A stretch of DNA of 64,000 bases from Alloalcanivorax gelatiniphagus (GTDB taxonomy: Bacteria; Pseudomonadota; Gammaproteobacteria; Pseudomonadales; Alcanivoracaceae): positions 62,001 to 126,000 of the forward strand of contig NZ_VCQT01000001.1 of the NCBI RefSeq assembly GCF_005938655.1, given 5' to 3'. A program made the translations under genes and the position numbers. The notes beneath the pieces were generated by a model, which saw nothing but the letters and a program-made list of their open reading frames with translations, did no database searches and had not been told where the DNA came from. Position 1 is the first letter of the stretch, and each line of letters opens with the position of its first letter. Below, one piece after another: positions 1 through 7,612 of the stretch.

Positions 1-809
1 TTGGCCAGGTCCTTCATGTCCTGATTCATGGAGCCGGACACATCCATGATGCAGAACATCACCGCCCGGCTCACCGGCGTGGGCACCTTGACGTGGTGGT
101 TGTAGCGCAGGTCCACCTCGTCCAGAAACGGAATGCGTTCCAGCCGCCGCCGCAGCCGGGCGATCTGTTCCTCCAGTTCCGCCAGCCGCTGGTGGCGCTC
201 CGGCGACTGGTCCTGATTCAGCAGTTCGTCCCGTTCCGCCTGGAGCGTGCGCAGCCGTTTGCGGCTGGCCGCCGACAGCGCCCGGCGGCGCATGGACGCC
301 TGGCGCATGGAACGCACGATATTGATCTTGGCGGGCAGGCCATGGCTGACGATGCCGCCATGGCGGCGCTGAAAGCTGCGGGTGCCCTGCAGGTGGCGTT
401 TCACCAGATTGGGCAGGGCCAGGTCCTCGAACAGAAAGTTGAGGAATTCGCGCTGATCGATTTCGAAGGCGAACTCGTCCTCGCCTTCGCCGGAGTCGCC
501 GGCCTGCTGGCCGCCGGCACCGCCCTGGCCACCGGCCGGCTTCTTGATGCGGTCGCCCTGCTGGAATTCCTTGTTGCCCGGATGCACCACATTGCGCCGC
601 CCGCCACCGCCGTGATGGAAACTGGGTTCGGACATGTCCTTGCGCGGAATGGAAATGCGCTCGCCCTGTTCCATATCGGTGATCGAGCGCCGGCCCACGG
701 CGTCGTTCACCGCTTCGCGGATATGCCGGCGATAGCGCTCCAGAAACCGCTGCCGGTTCACCGTGCTCTTGTGCTTGCCGTTAAGACGCCGGTCGATGAT
801 GTAGCTCAT
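1..809 (-). CDS. yeaH: YeaH/UPF0229 family protein (3' part outside window)
   Basis: About 269 N-terminal residues are present; the C-terminus lies beyond base 1. The ATG is at 807-809 in minus orientation. The protein begins MSYIIDRRLNGKHKSTVNRQ, has a Gly-rich stretch near residues 80-105, and near the window edge carries FCIMDVSGSM, a von Willebrand A-type metal-adhesion motif (DVSGS). The family has no established enzymatic activity but is nearly always encoded with the serine kinase PrkA (YeaG), which lies directly upstream here on the same strand. Family assignment is by recognition of the sequence and neighbour, and is firm. Confidence 0.9.
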   Translation of the reverse strand, partial: MSYIIDRRLNGKHKSTVNRQRFLERYRRHIREAVNDAVGRRSITDMEQGERISIPRKDMSEPSFHHGGGGRRNVVHPGNKEFQQGDRIKKPAGGQGGAGGQQAGDSGEGEDEFAFEIDQREFLNFLFEDLALPNLVKRHLQGTRSFQRRHGGIVSHGLPAKINIVRSMRQASMRRRALSAASRKRLRTLQAERDELLNQDQSPERHQRLAELEEQIARLRRRLERIPFLDEVDLRYNHHVKVPTPVSRAVMFCIMDVSGSMNQDMKDLA

Positions 810-828
810 GGGCTTCCTCCGGAAGCAG

Positions 829-855
829 TTGCAAGTTGAAAGTTTCAAGTTGCAA
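829..855. repeat. 27-bp near-palindrome between yeaH and prkA
   Basis: TTGCAA, GTTGAAA, G, TTTCAA, GTTGCAA reads as its own reverse complement except at three G/C positions. A related run (GTTGTAACTTGTAACTTG with TTTCAAC) lies at about 949-976 near the prkA stop. The 810-981 gap otherwise shows nothing coding. It may be an mRNA processing or stabilising element, or a small interspersed repeat. Confidence 0.45.
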
Positions 856-981
856 CGCGCTATAGGTTTGTCAGCGGCTTTTCCGCGCGGGCCGCGAATC
901 CGGGTTGTGCGCGGGCACGGCCGTTAAGATCCCCGGCACCCGCCCTCGTTGTAACTTGTAACTTGTCCCTTTCAACTGAAT

Positions 982-2904
982 CTATTGGGCCTTGCGTACG
1001 CGCAGGTACCATTCGGAAAGCAGGCGAACCTGTTTCTCCGTGTAGCCCCGGTCCATCATCCGCTTGACGAAGTTGTCGTGCTTGCGGCGGTCGTCGTCGC
1101 TGCCTTTCGGGTTGAAGGAAATCACTGGCAGCAGGTCCTCGGTGTTGGAGAACATTTTCTTCTCGATCACGTCGCGCAGCTTCTGATAGCTCATCCAGCT
1201 GGGGTTGCGGCCGGCGTTGTTGGCGCGGGCGCGCAGCACGAAGTTGACCACCTCGTTGCGGAAGTCCTTGGGATTGGAAATGCCCGCCGGCTTCTCGATT
1301 TTCTCCAGCTCCTCGTTGAGGGCCTGGCGGTCAAAGATCTCGCCGGTGTCCGGGTCCCGGAATTCCTGATCCTGAATCCAGAAATCCGCGTACATCACGT
1401 AGCGGTCGAAGATGTTCTGGCCGTATTCGGAGTAGGACTCCAGATAGGCGGTCTGGATCTCCTTGCCGATGAACTCCACATAGTGGGGAACCAGATATTC
1501 CTTGATAAAGCGGCGGTACTGGTCCTGGCGTTCCTGGGCATATTGCTCCTGCTCGATGCGCTGTTCGAGCACGTGCATCAGGTGCACCGGGTTGGCGGCC
1601 ACCTCGGTGTGGTCGAAGTTGAACACCTTGGAAAGAATCTTGAAGGCGAAGCGGGTGGAGAGCCCGTCCATGCCTTCGTCCACCCCGGCCATGTCCCGGT
1701 ATTCCTGGATCGACTTGGCGCGCGGGTCGATGTCCTTCAGGTTCTCGCCGTCGTAGATGCGCATCTTCGAGTAGATGCTGGAGTTTTCCGGCTCCTTGAG
1801 CCGGGTCAGCACCGAGAACTGGGCCAGCATGCGCAGGGTGTCCGGCGCGCAATGGGCGTTACGCAGGCTGGAGTTGCGCAGCAGCTTGTCGTAGATCTGC
1901 TGTTCCTCGGTGACACGCAGGCAATAGGGCACCTTGACGATATAGACCCGGTCGATAAAGGCTTCGTTGTTCTTGTTGTTTCTGAAGGTTTGCCACTCCG
2001 CTTCGTTGGAGTGCGCCAGTACGATGCCGTCGAAGGGAATCGCGCCCATGTGCTCGGTGCCGTTGTAGTTGCCCTCCTGGGTCGCAGTGAGCAACGGGTG
2101 CAGCACCTTGATCGGCGCCTTGAACATTTCCACGAATTCCAGTAGCCCCTGGTTGGCCCGGCACAGGCCACCGGAGAAGGCGTAGGCGTCCGGGTCTTCC
2201 TGGGCGAAGTCCTCCAGTTTGCGGATGTCCACCTTGCCCACCAGGGAGGAAATATCCTGGTTGTTCTCGTCGCCGGGCTCGGTCTTGGCCACCGCCACCT
2301 GGTCGAGAATCGAGGGGTAGCGTTTAACCACGCGGAACTGACCGAGATCGCCGCCGAATTCCTTGAGCCGTTTCACTGCCCAGGGCGACATGATGGTGTT
2401 CACGTAGCGGCGGGGAATGCCGTATTCCTCTTCCAGGATCGGGCCGTCTTCTTCCGGATCAAAAAGACCCAGCGGCGATTCATTCACCGGCGAGTCCTTG
2501 ATCGCGTAGAAAGGAATTTTCTGCATCAGTGCTTTCAGTTTTTCCGCCAGCGACGATTTACCGCCGCCCACCGGGCCCAGCAGGTAGAGAATCTGTTTGC
2601 GTTCTTCCAGCCCCTGGGCGGCGTGGCGGTAGTAGCTGACGATGTTCTCGATCACATCCTCCAGCCCGTAGAACTCGCTGAATGCCGGATACCGCCGAAT
2701 CATCTTGTTGGAGAAAATCCGCGACAGGCGCGGGTCCTTGGCGGTATCCACCAGCTCCGGTTCACCGATCGCCATCAGCATGCGCTCGGCGGCCGAGGCG
2801 TATACACCGGGGTCGGTCTTGCACAGGGCGAGGTAATCCTCCAGGGACATTTCATCTTCCTGGGCGGCATCGAACCGGGCCTGATAGTGGCGGAGAATAC
2901 TCAT
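982..2904 (-). CDS. prkA: PrkA-type serine protein kinase (YeaG)
   Basis: 640 residues, the usual full length for PrkA. An AAA-type N-terminal domain carries the Walker A motif GPVGGGKSS at residues 110-118; the C-terminal part is the PrkA-specific kinase domain. In enterobacteria YeaG with YeaH is induced in nitrogen starvation and stationary phase (established for E. coli). The start ATG at 2902-2904 has an AGGAGGGAG Shine-Dalgarno just upstream. yeaH follows after 172 bp on the same strand, so they are probably co-transcribed. Confidence 0.95.
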   Translation of the reverse strand: MSILRHYQARFDAAQEDEMSLEDYLALCKTDPGVYASAAERMLMAIGEPELVDTAKDPRLSRIFSNKMIRRYPAFSEFYGLEDVIENIVSYYRHAAQGLEERKQILYLLGPVGGGKSSLAEKLKALMQKIPFYAIKDSPVNESPLGLFDPEEDGPILEEEYGIPRRYVNTIMSPWAVKRLKEFGGDLGQFRVVKRYPSILDQVAVAKTEPGDENNQDISSLVGKVDIRKLEDFAQEDPDAYAFSGGLCRANQGLLEFVEMFKAPIKVLHPLLTATQEGNYNGTEHMGAIPFDGIVLAHSNEAEWQTFRNNKNNEAFIDRVYIVKVPYCLRVTEEQQIYDKLLRNSSLRNAHCAPDTLRMLAQFSVLTRLKEPENSSIYSKMRIYDGENLKDIDPRAKSIQEYRDMAGVDEGMDGLSTRFAFKILSKVFNFDHTEVAANPVHLMHVLEQRIEQEQYAQERQDQYRRFIKEYLVPHYVEFIGKEIQTAYLESYSEYGQNIFDRYVMYADFWIQDQEFRDPDTGEIFDRQALNEELEKIEKPAGISNPKDFRNEVVNFVLRARANNAGRNPSWMSYQKLRDVIEKKMFSNTEDLLPVISFNPKGSDDDRRKHDNFVKRMMDRGYTEKQVRLLSEWYLRVRKAQ

Positions 2905-3080
2905 GCCTTACTCCCTCCTGACGATGGGGAATCGGTGGAATCAAACGGATGCCATGCCAGTTCCGTTCCAACTTTACGGCGGGTGTCGAGAAAAAACGGG
3001 ACGGCGGAAAGAATTAAAGCGGGGCCCCACCACCGGGCGGTGGCCATTAACAGGGCGATCAGAGTCCGCGCATAATTCAT
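2901..3080 (-). CDS. possible small single-pass membrane protein upstream of prkA
   Basis: A 59-codon frame starting ATG at 3078-3080 with GGGAG six bases upstream. It encodes MNYARTLIALLMATARWWGP followed by further hydrophobic residues, a plausible membrane segment, then a polar tail. It ends with a TGA overlapping the prkA ATG (ATGA), a typical translational coupling. Against it: the prkA Shine-Dalgarno lies inside the frame, and I recognise no family. It may be only the prkA leader. Confidence 0.3.
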   Translation of the reverse strand: MNYARTLIALLMATARWWGPALILSAVPFFLDTRRKVGTELAWHPFDSTDSPSSGGSKA

Positions 3081-3278
3081 CGGATGCTCCCGGCAGCCGT
3101 CCGCGGACGGCGGCGTGGTGACGGGGTCGAGCAATGCGGGTGGATTCAAAACCCGAGACTGTTTTGAATCACTCTGGTTCTAGCATGGCGCTAAAACGAA
3201 GGCCAAGTCAAAAGCAAAAAAAGAACGGAGGCGTGAAGAAAAAGTGTGTGGGGATAGGATCGGATAAGCGGTGCGAAA

Positions 3279-3298
3279 CGGCGGCCGAACGACCGCCG
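3279..3298 (-). terminator. hairpin after apaH
   Basis: Arms CGGCGG/CCGCCG with an 8-nt loop directly after the apaH stop on the minus strand, followed by TTTCGC. It is GC-rich with a weak U-tract, so this is a possible intrinsic terminator of the lptD-apaH operon. Confidence 0.4.
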
Positions 3299-3301
3299 CG
3301 A

Positions 3302-4111
3302 TCAGCAATCGCAGCGGAAGCGGGCGTCGTCGTCCAGGCGCAGGGCGGTCAGGCAGCCGCCCCAGACGCAGCCGGTGTCCAGGGCCTCCACGCCGGCCAC
3401 GCCGCTGCGGCCCTCGAGCGCCGCCCAGTGGCCGAACAGCACGCGGCAGCCGGTGTCCAGGCGGTCCGGGTGTTCGAACCAGGGCACGAAACCGGCCGGG
3501 GGCTGGTCGGCCTCGCCCTTGGTGGTCAGATCCAGGTCGCCCTGGCGGTCGACGAAGCGCATGCGCGTGAAATAATTAGTGATCACCCGCCAGCGGGTGG
3601 GGCCGGTCAGGTCGTCGCGCCAGCCCGCCGGATCGTTGCCGTACATCTGACTGAAAAAAATGTCGGCGCTTTGCGGATCGGCCAGTACCCCGGCGATTTC
3701 GGCGGCCCGTTGACGGGCCTGCTCCAGGGTCCATAGCGGCGGCAGGCCGGCGTGGGCCATCACCGCGTCGAATTCAGGTACTTCCACCAGCAGGGGCTGG
3801 CCGCGCAGCCAGCCAAGCAGGGTGTCCCGGTCCGCGGCGTCCAGGATCGGCGCCAGGGTGTCCTTGCTTTTCGGCCGGGCATGGCCATGGGCCAACGCCA
3901 GCAAATGCAGATCGTGATTGCCCAGCACCACCCGCACGTTGTCGCGCAGTTCATACACCCGGCGCAGGGTGCCCAGGGAGTCCGGGCCCCGGTTCACCAG
4001 GTCGCCGGCCAGCAGCAGCTGGTCCCGGTCCGGGTTGAAGCCGATGGTGTCGAGCAGTGCCTCGAAGGGGCTCAGGCAACCCTGCAGGTCGCCGATGGCG
4101 AAGGTACTCAT
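3302..4111 (-). CDS. apaH: bis(5'-nucleosyl)-tetraphosphatase, symmetrical
   Basis: 269 residues. Hydrolyses Ap4A to two ADP in the cytoplasm. The calcineurin-like phosphoesterase metal motifs are visible: GDLQG (residues 7-11), GDLVNRGPDS (36-45), GNHDLHLLA (64-72) and a later HAGLP. It is the last gene of the lptD-surA-pdxA-rsmA-apaG-apaH run, the conserved gammaproteobacterial order, with 15 bp after apaG. Confidence 0.97.
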   Translation of the reverse strand: MSTFAIGDLQGCLSPFEALLDTIGFNPDRDQLLLAGDLVNRGPDSLGTLRRVYELRDNVRVVLGNHDLHLLALAHGHARPKSKDTLAPILDAADRDTLLGWLRGQPLLVEVPEFDAVMAHAGLPPLWTLEQARQRAAEIAGVLADPQSADIFFSQMYGNDPAGWRDDLTGPTRWRVITNYFTRMRFVDRQGDLDLTTKGEADQPPAGFVPWFEHPDRLDTGCRVLFGHWAALEGRSGVAGVEALDTGCVWGGCLTALRLDDDARFRCDC

Positions 4112-4126
4112 GGCGGCTCCCGTCGC

Positions 4127-4516
4127 TCAGTGCAGGGCCCGGGGCACCGCCAGGGTGAAGGCGGGGACCTCGGCGTCGAAGCAGGTGCCGTCCTCGGCCA
4201 GCATCTGGTAGCTGCCGTGCATGGTGCCCACCTCGGTCTCCAGCACCGCGCCGCTGGAGTACTGGTAGAACTGGCCGGGCGCGATGCTGGGCTGCTCGCC
4301 CACCACGCCCTCGCCGTGCACTTCCCTGGTGCGCTCCTCGCCGTCGGTGATCACCCAGTGGCGGGTCAGCAGCCGGGCGGTTTGCTGGCCCCGGTTGTGC
4401 ATGGTGATGTGGTAGGCGAACACCCAGCGCTGGTTGTCCGCGTCGCTCTGGTCGGGCAGGTATTCCACTTGTACGGACACCTGAATCCGATGGCGGTTAT
4501 CTTGCGCGGCCGTCAT
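4127..4516 (-). CDS. apaG: ApaG protein (Co2+/Mg2+ efflux protein family)
   Basis: 129 residues, standard for ApaG, a single immunoglobulin-like domain (VEYLPDQSDADNQRWVFAYH, then GEGVVGEQP and YSSGAVLETEVGTMHGSYQM). Precise biochemical role is unclear in the family. I chose the ATG at 4514-4516 because its ATGA overlap with the rsmA stop and the N-terminus match the family; longer in-frame starts upstream would run inside rsmA. Confidence 0.95.
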   Translation of the reverse strand: MTAAQDNRHRIQVSVQVEYLPDQSDADNQRWVFAYHITMHNRGQQTARLLTRHWVITDGEERTREVHGEGVVGEQPSIAPGQFYQYSSGAVLETEVGTMHGSYQMLAEDGTCFDAEVPAFTLAVPRALH

Positions 4517-5322
4517 GGGCGGGCTCCTTTTGATTCCGGTACGTTGCCGGCGGCGCTGGCATTGGCCAGGGCCACGTAATCGGCCACCGTCAGGTGGTCC
4601 GGGCGCAGGCCCGCATCGATGCCGGTGGTGGCGAACACGCTTACATCGATCAGGCTTTTCAGGCTGTTGCGGATCGCCTTGCGGCGCTGACTGAACGCCT
4701 GAGCCACCAGCCGCGCCAGCCAGGCCGGGTCGTCGGCGGGCCAGGGCGGGGCGCGGTAGGGTGTCAGGCGTACCACCGCGGAGTCCACCTTCGGCGGTGG
4801 CCGGAAGGCCCCCGGTGGCACGAAGAACAGGTAATCCGCCTGGCAATGATACTGCACCATCACCGAAAGACGCCCGTAATCCTTGCCGCCGGGGGCGGCG
4901 GTGAGCCGGTCCACCACTTCCTTTTGCAGCATGAAGGTCATGTCGGCGATGGCGCCGGCCTGGTCCAGCAGATGGAAAATCAGCGGCGTGGAGATGTTGT
5001 AGGGCAGGTTGCCCACCACCCGCAGCGGGCGGCCGTCGGCCAGGGCGGCGAAGTCGAAGCGCAGGGCGTCGCTTTCGTGGATGGTGATCCGTTCCGGGGC
5101 GATGCGCTCGTGCAGCAGGGCAATCAGGTCCCGGTCCAGTTCCACCACCTGCAGATGGTCCACCTCGTCCAGCAGCGGGTAGGTGAGGGCGCCCTGGCCG
5201 GGGCCGATTTCCACCAGGGACTGGCCGTCGGCGGGGGCCACGCTGCGCACCAGCCGCTCGATGATGGCCGGGTCATGCAGAAAGTGCTGACCGAAGCGTT
5301 TGCGGGCGCGATGGGTACTCAT
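4513..5322 (-). CDS. rsmA: 16S rRNA (adenine1518/1519-N6)-dimethyltransferase
   Basis: 269 residues (KsgA). SAM-dependent dimethylation of two adjacent adenosines in the 3' terminal helix of 16S rRNA. Motif I (EIGPGQGALTYPL) is at residues 38-50 and the catalytic NLPYNI at 105-110. ATGA overlap with pdxA upstream and apaG downstream indicates translational coupling. Confidence 0.97.
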   Translation of the reverse strand: MSTHRARKRFGQHFLHDPAIIERLVRSVAPADGQSLVEIGPGQGALTYPLLDEVDHLQVVELDRDLIALLHERIAPERITIHESDALRFDFAALADGRPLRVVGNLPYNISTPLIFHLLDQAGAIADMTFMLQKEVVDRLTAAPGGKDYGRLSVMVQYHCQADYLFFVPPGAFRPPPKVDSAVVRLTPYRAPPWPADDPAWLARLVAQAFSQRRKAIRNSLKSLIDVSVFATTGIDAGLRPDHLTVADYVALANASAAGNVPESKGARP

Positions 5323-6311
5323 GAAACGGACTCCGACGGGGCGGCCCGGCGCGCCAGTTGCGCCGCCAGGCGGGTGGCGGCCAGCAGGCTGCCGGCCCGG
5401 GCGCGGCCGGTGCCGGCCAGATCGAAGGCGGTGCCATGGTCCACCGAAGTGCGGATGAACGGCAGGCCCAGGGTCAGGTTCACCGCTTCGCCGAAGCCGG
5501 CGTATTTGAGCACCGGCAGGCCCTGGTCGTGGTACATGGCGAGCACCGCGTCGTGCTGCTCCAGCAGGGCCGGCTGGAAGGCGGTGTCCGCCGGCACCGG
5601 GCCGGTCAAGTCGAAGCCTTGGCCGCGCAGGCGCTCCAGGGTGGGGATGATGATGTCCAGCTCCTCGCGGCCCAGGTGGCCGCCCTCACCGGCGTGGGGG
5701 TTGAGCCCCAGCACCAGGATGCGTGGCCGTGGCAGGGCGAATTTGCCGCGCAGGTCGTCGCGCAGAATGGTCAGCACCCGGGTCAGGCCGGCCTCGGTGA
5801 TCGCCGCCGGTACCTTGGCCAGGGGCAGGTGGGTGGTGGCCAGGGCGACGCGCAGGTCACCGGCGGCCAGCATCATCACCACCCGGTCCACGCCGGCCCG
5901 CTCGGCCAGAAATTCGGTGTGTCCGGTGAAGGCCGGGTCGGCGCCGTCACAGATCACGTTCTTGGCCACCGGGGCGGTGACCATGGCGGAGAAGGTGCCG
6001 TCCAGGCAGCCGTCGGCGGCCAGCCTGAGCATGGCCAGGGTGCCGGCGCCGGTGGCCGGGTCCGGCCGGCCGGCTTGCACCCGGGCACCGGCCGGGCAGT
6101 GCCAGAGAGCGGCGCCGTCGCCAAGGGGATGCTCCGGGGACCAGTCCGGCAGGTCCACGGCGAGGCCCAGGGCGCCGGCCCGGGCGCTGAGCACGTCCCG
6201 GTCGCCGAGGATCACCAGCGGCGCCGGCAGGGGGCCGGCGGCCAGACTCAGGGCCAGGTCCGGGCCGATGCCCGCCGGGTCGCCGCTGGTCAGGGCCAGG
6301 GGGCGGATCAT
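5319..6311 (-). CDS. pdxA: 4-hydroxythreonine-4-phosphate dehydrogenase
   Basis: 330 residues. NAD-dependent step of the DXP-dependent pyridoxal phosphate pathway. Visible signatures are TSGDPAGIGPD at the N-terminus, TGHTEFLAER mid-protein, and YHDQGLPVLKY near the C-terminus, all typical of PdxA metal and substrate binding. Overlaps surA and rsmA by ATGA. Confidence 0.97.
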   Translation of the reverse strand: MIRPLALTSGDPAGIGPDLALSLAAGPLPAPLVILGDRDVLSARAGALGLAVDLPDWSPEHPLGDGAALWHCPAGARVQAGRPDPATGAGTLAMLRLAADGCLDGTFSAMVTAPVAKNVICDGADPAFTGHTEFLAERAGVDRVVMMLAAGDLRVALATTHLPLAKVPAAITEAGLTRVLTILRDDLRGKFALPRPRILVLGLNPHAGEGGHLGREELDIIIPTLERLRGQGFDLTGPVPADTAFQPALLEQHDAVLAMYHDQGLPVLKYAGFGEAVNLTLGLPFIRTSVDHGTAFDLAGTGRARAGSLLAATRLAAQLARRAAPSESVS

Positions 6312-7612
6312 GATTCCGGGTTCAGGCGGATGTCCACATAGGCCTCCGCGCGCTGCTCCTGCAGCCAGGTTTGCAGCTCTTCGTCGAAGCGCCGTTTCTG
6401 CAGCGCCTGGCGGGCCTGCAGATCCCGGTAGCGGTCGCTCATGTCGGTCTCGCGGATGTCTTCCACCTGCAGGAAGTGCCAGCCGAACTGGGTCTGGAAG
6501 GTGGGCGACAGCTGCCCCTTGGGGGTTTCCTGCATCATCTGCTCGAACTCCGGCACCATTTCACCCGGTGCCACCCAGCCCAGCTCGCCGCCCTGGCGGG
6601 CGCTGCCCGGGTCGTCCGAGTCGCGCTCGGCGGCCTCGGCGAAGGTCAGGGCGCCGGAGGCCACCTGGGCGCGCAGCCGGTCGATTTCCTGGCGGGCCTG
6701 GGCCTCGGTGGTCAGGGTGTCCGGGCGCACCAGCACATGGCGCACCTTGTACTGGGTGACCAGGCGCTCACCGGCGCCGCCCCGGCGGTCGATCATCTTG
6801 AGAATATGGAAGCCGGCGCCGGAGCGCAGCGGCTCACTGATATCGCCTTTTTGCATGTCGATGGCGGCGTCGGCGAACAGGCTCGGCCATTGGGCCGCCT
6901 CGCGCCAGCCCAGGTCGCCGCCTTCCAGGGCTTCCGGGCCGTCGGATTCGGCCACCGCGGTTTCCGCGAAGTCGGCGCCGCCGCGCAGGCGGCGCACCAG
7001 GTCGTCGGCCTTCTGCTTGGCCGCGCGCACCTGGTCCGGGCTGGCGCCGCCGGGCACCTTGACCAGGATATGGCCCAGGTGGAAGTCGGCCTGGAACATG
7101 CGCTTGCCGGTTTCCGATTGCAGGAAACGCTCCACTTCCCGGTCGGTGACGCGGATCCGCGATGCCACGCTGCGCTGCTGAAGCCGGGAGATCACCATTT
7201 CGTTGCGAATCTGTTCGCGGAACTGGGGCCAGTCGTAGCCTTCACCGCGCAGCCGCTCGGAGAACTGCTGCAGGGACATGTTGTTCTGGCGGGCGATGCC
7301 TTCCAGGGCCTGGTTGAGCGTGGCGTCGTCCACGCGGATGCCGGCGCGCTCGGCCATTTGCAGCTGCACCCGCTCCAGGATCATGCGGTCAAGCACCTGC
7401 TCGCGCATCACCTCTTGCGGCGGCAACGGGCGGTTGTCGGCGCGGAACTGGGCGGCGATGTCGTTGACCCGCGCGTTCAGTTCGCTGTCCATGATCACGC
7501 CGTCGTTGACCACCGCCACGATGCGGTCCAGCGGTTGCATCTGTGCCTGGGCCGCCTGGGTTACCTGGGTCATCAACAGCGCGCCCAGCAACCAAGCTCC
7601 GATCCTACTCAT
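6308..7612 (-). CDS. surA: periplasmic chaperone / peptidyl-prolyl isomerase SurA
   Basis: 434 residues from the ATG at 7612, which has AGGAG five bases upstream; an in-frame GTG at 7618 overlaps that Shine-Dalgarno and is less likely. Signal peptide (about 1-23) ending near AQA. The N-terminal chaperone domain includes RIVAVVNDGVIMDSELNARV. Two parvulin PPIC domains follow (roughly residues 170-270 and 280-380). Escorts beta-barrel proteins, including LptD encoded just upstream, to the outer membrane. Overlaps lptD by 8 bp. Confidence 0.97.
   Translation of the reverse strand: MSRIGAWLLGALLMTQVTQAAQAQMQPLDRIVAVVNDGVIMDSELNARVNDIAAQFRADNRPLPPQEVMREQVLDRMILERVQLQMAERAGIRVDDATLNQALEGIARQNNMSLQQFSERLRGEGYDWPQFREQIRNEMVISRLQQRSVASRIRVTDREVERFLQSETGKRMFQADFHLGHILVKVPGGASPDQVRAAKQKADDLVRRLRGGADFAETAVAESDGPEALEGGDLGWREAAQWPSLFADAAIDMQKGDISEPLRSGAGFHILKMIDRRGGAGERLVTQYKVRHVLVRPDTLTTEAQARQEIDRLRAQVASGALTFAEAAERDSDDPGSARQGGELGWVAPGEMVPEFEQMMQETPKGQLSPTFQTQFGWHFLQVEDIRETDMSDRYRDLQARQALQKRRFDEELQTWLQEQRAEAYVDIRLNPES

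Noticed and set aside
2799-2820. GTATACA string inside prkA
   Set aside because: Within conserved coding sequence and remote from the island; treated as chance.
4594-6759. 721-codon plus-strand frame
   Set aside because: Antisense shadow of rsmA, pdxA and surA, typical of high-GC DNA; low-complexity composition, no ribosome site.
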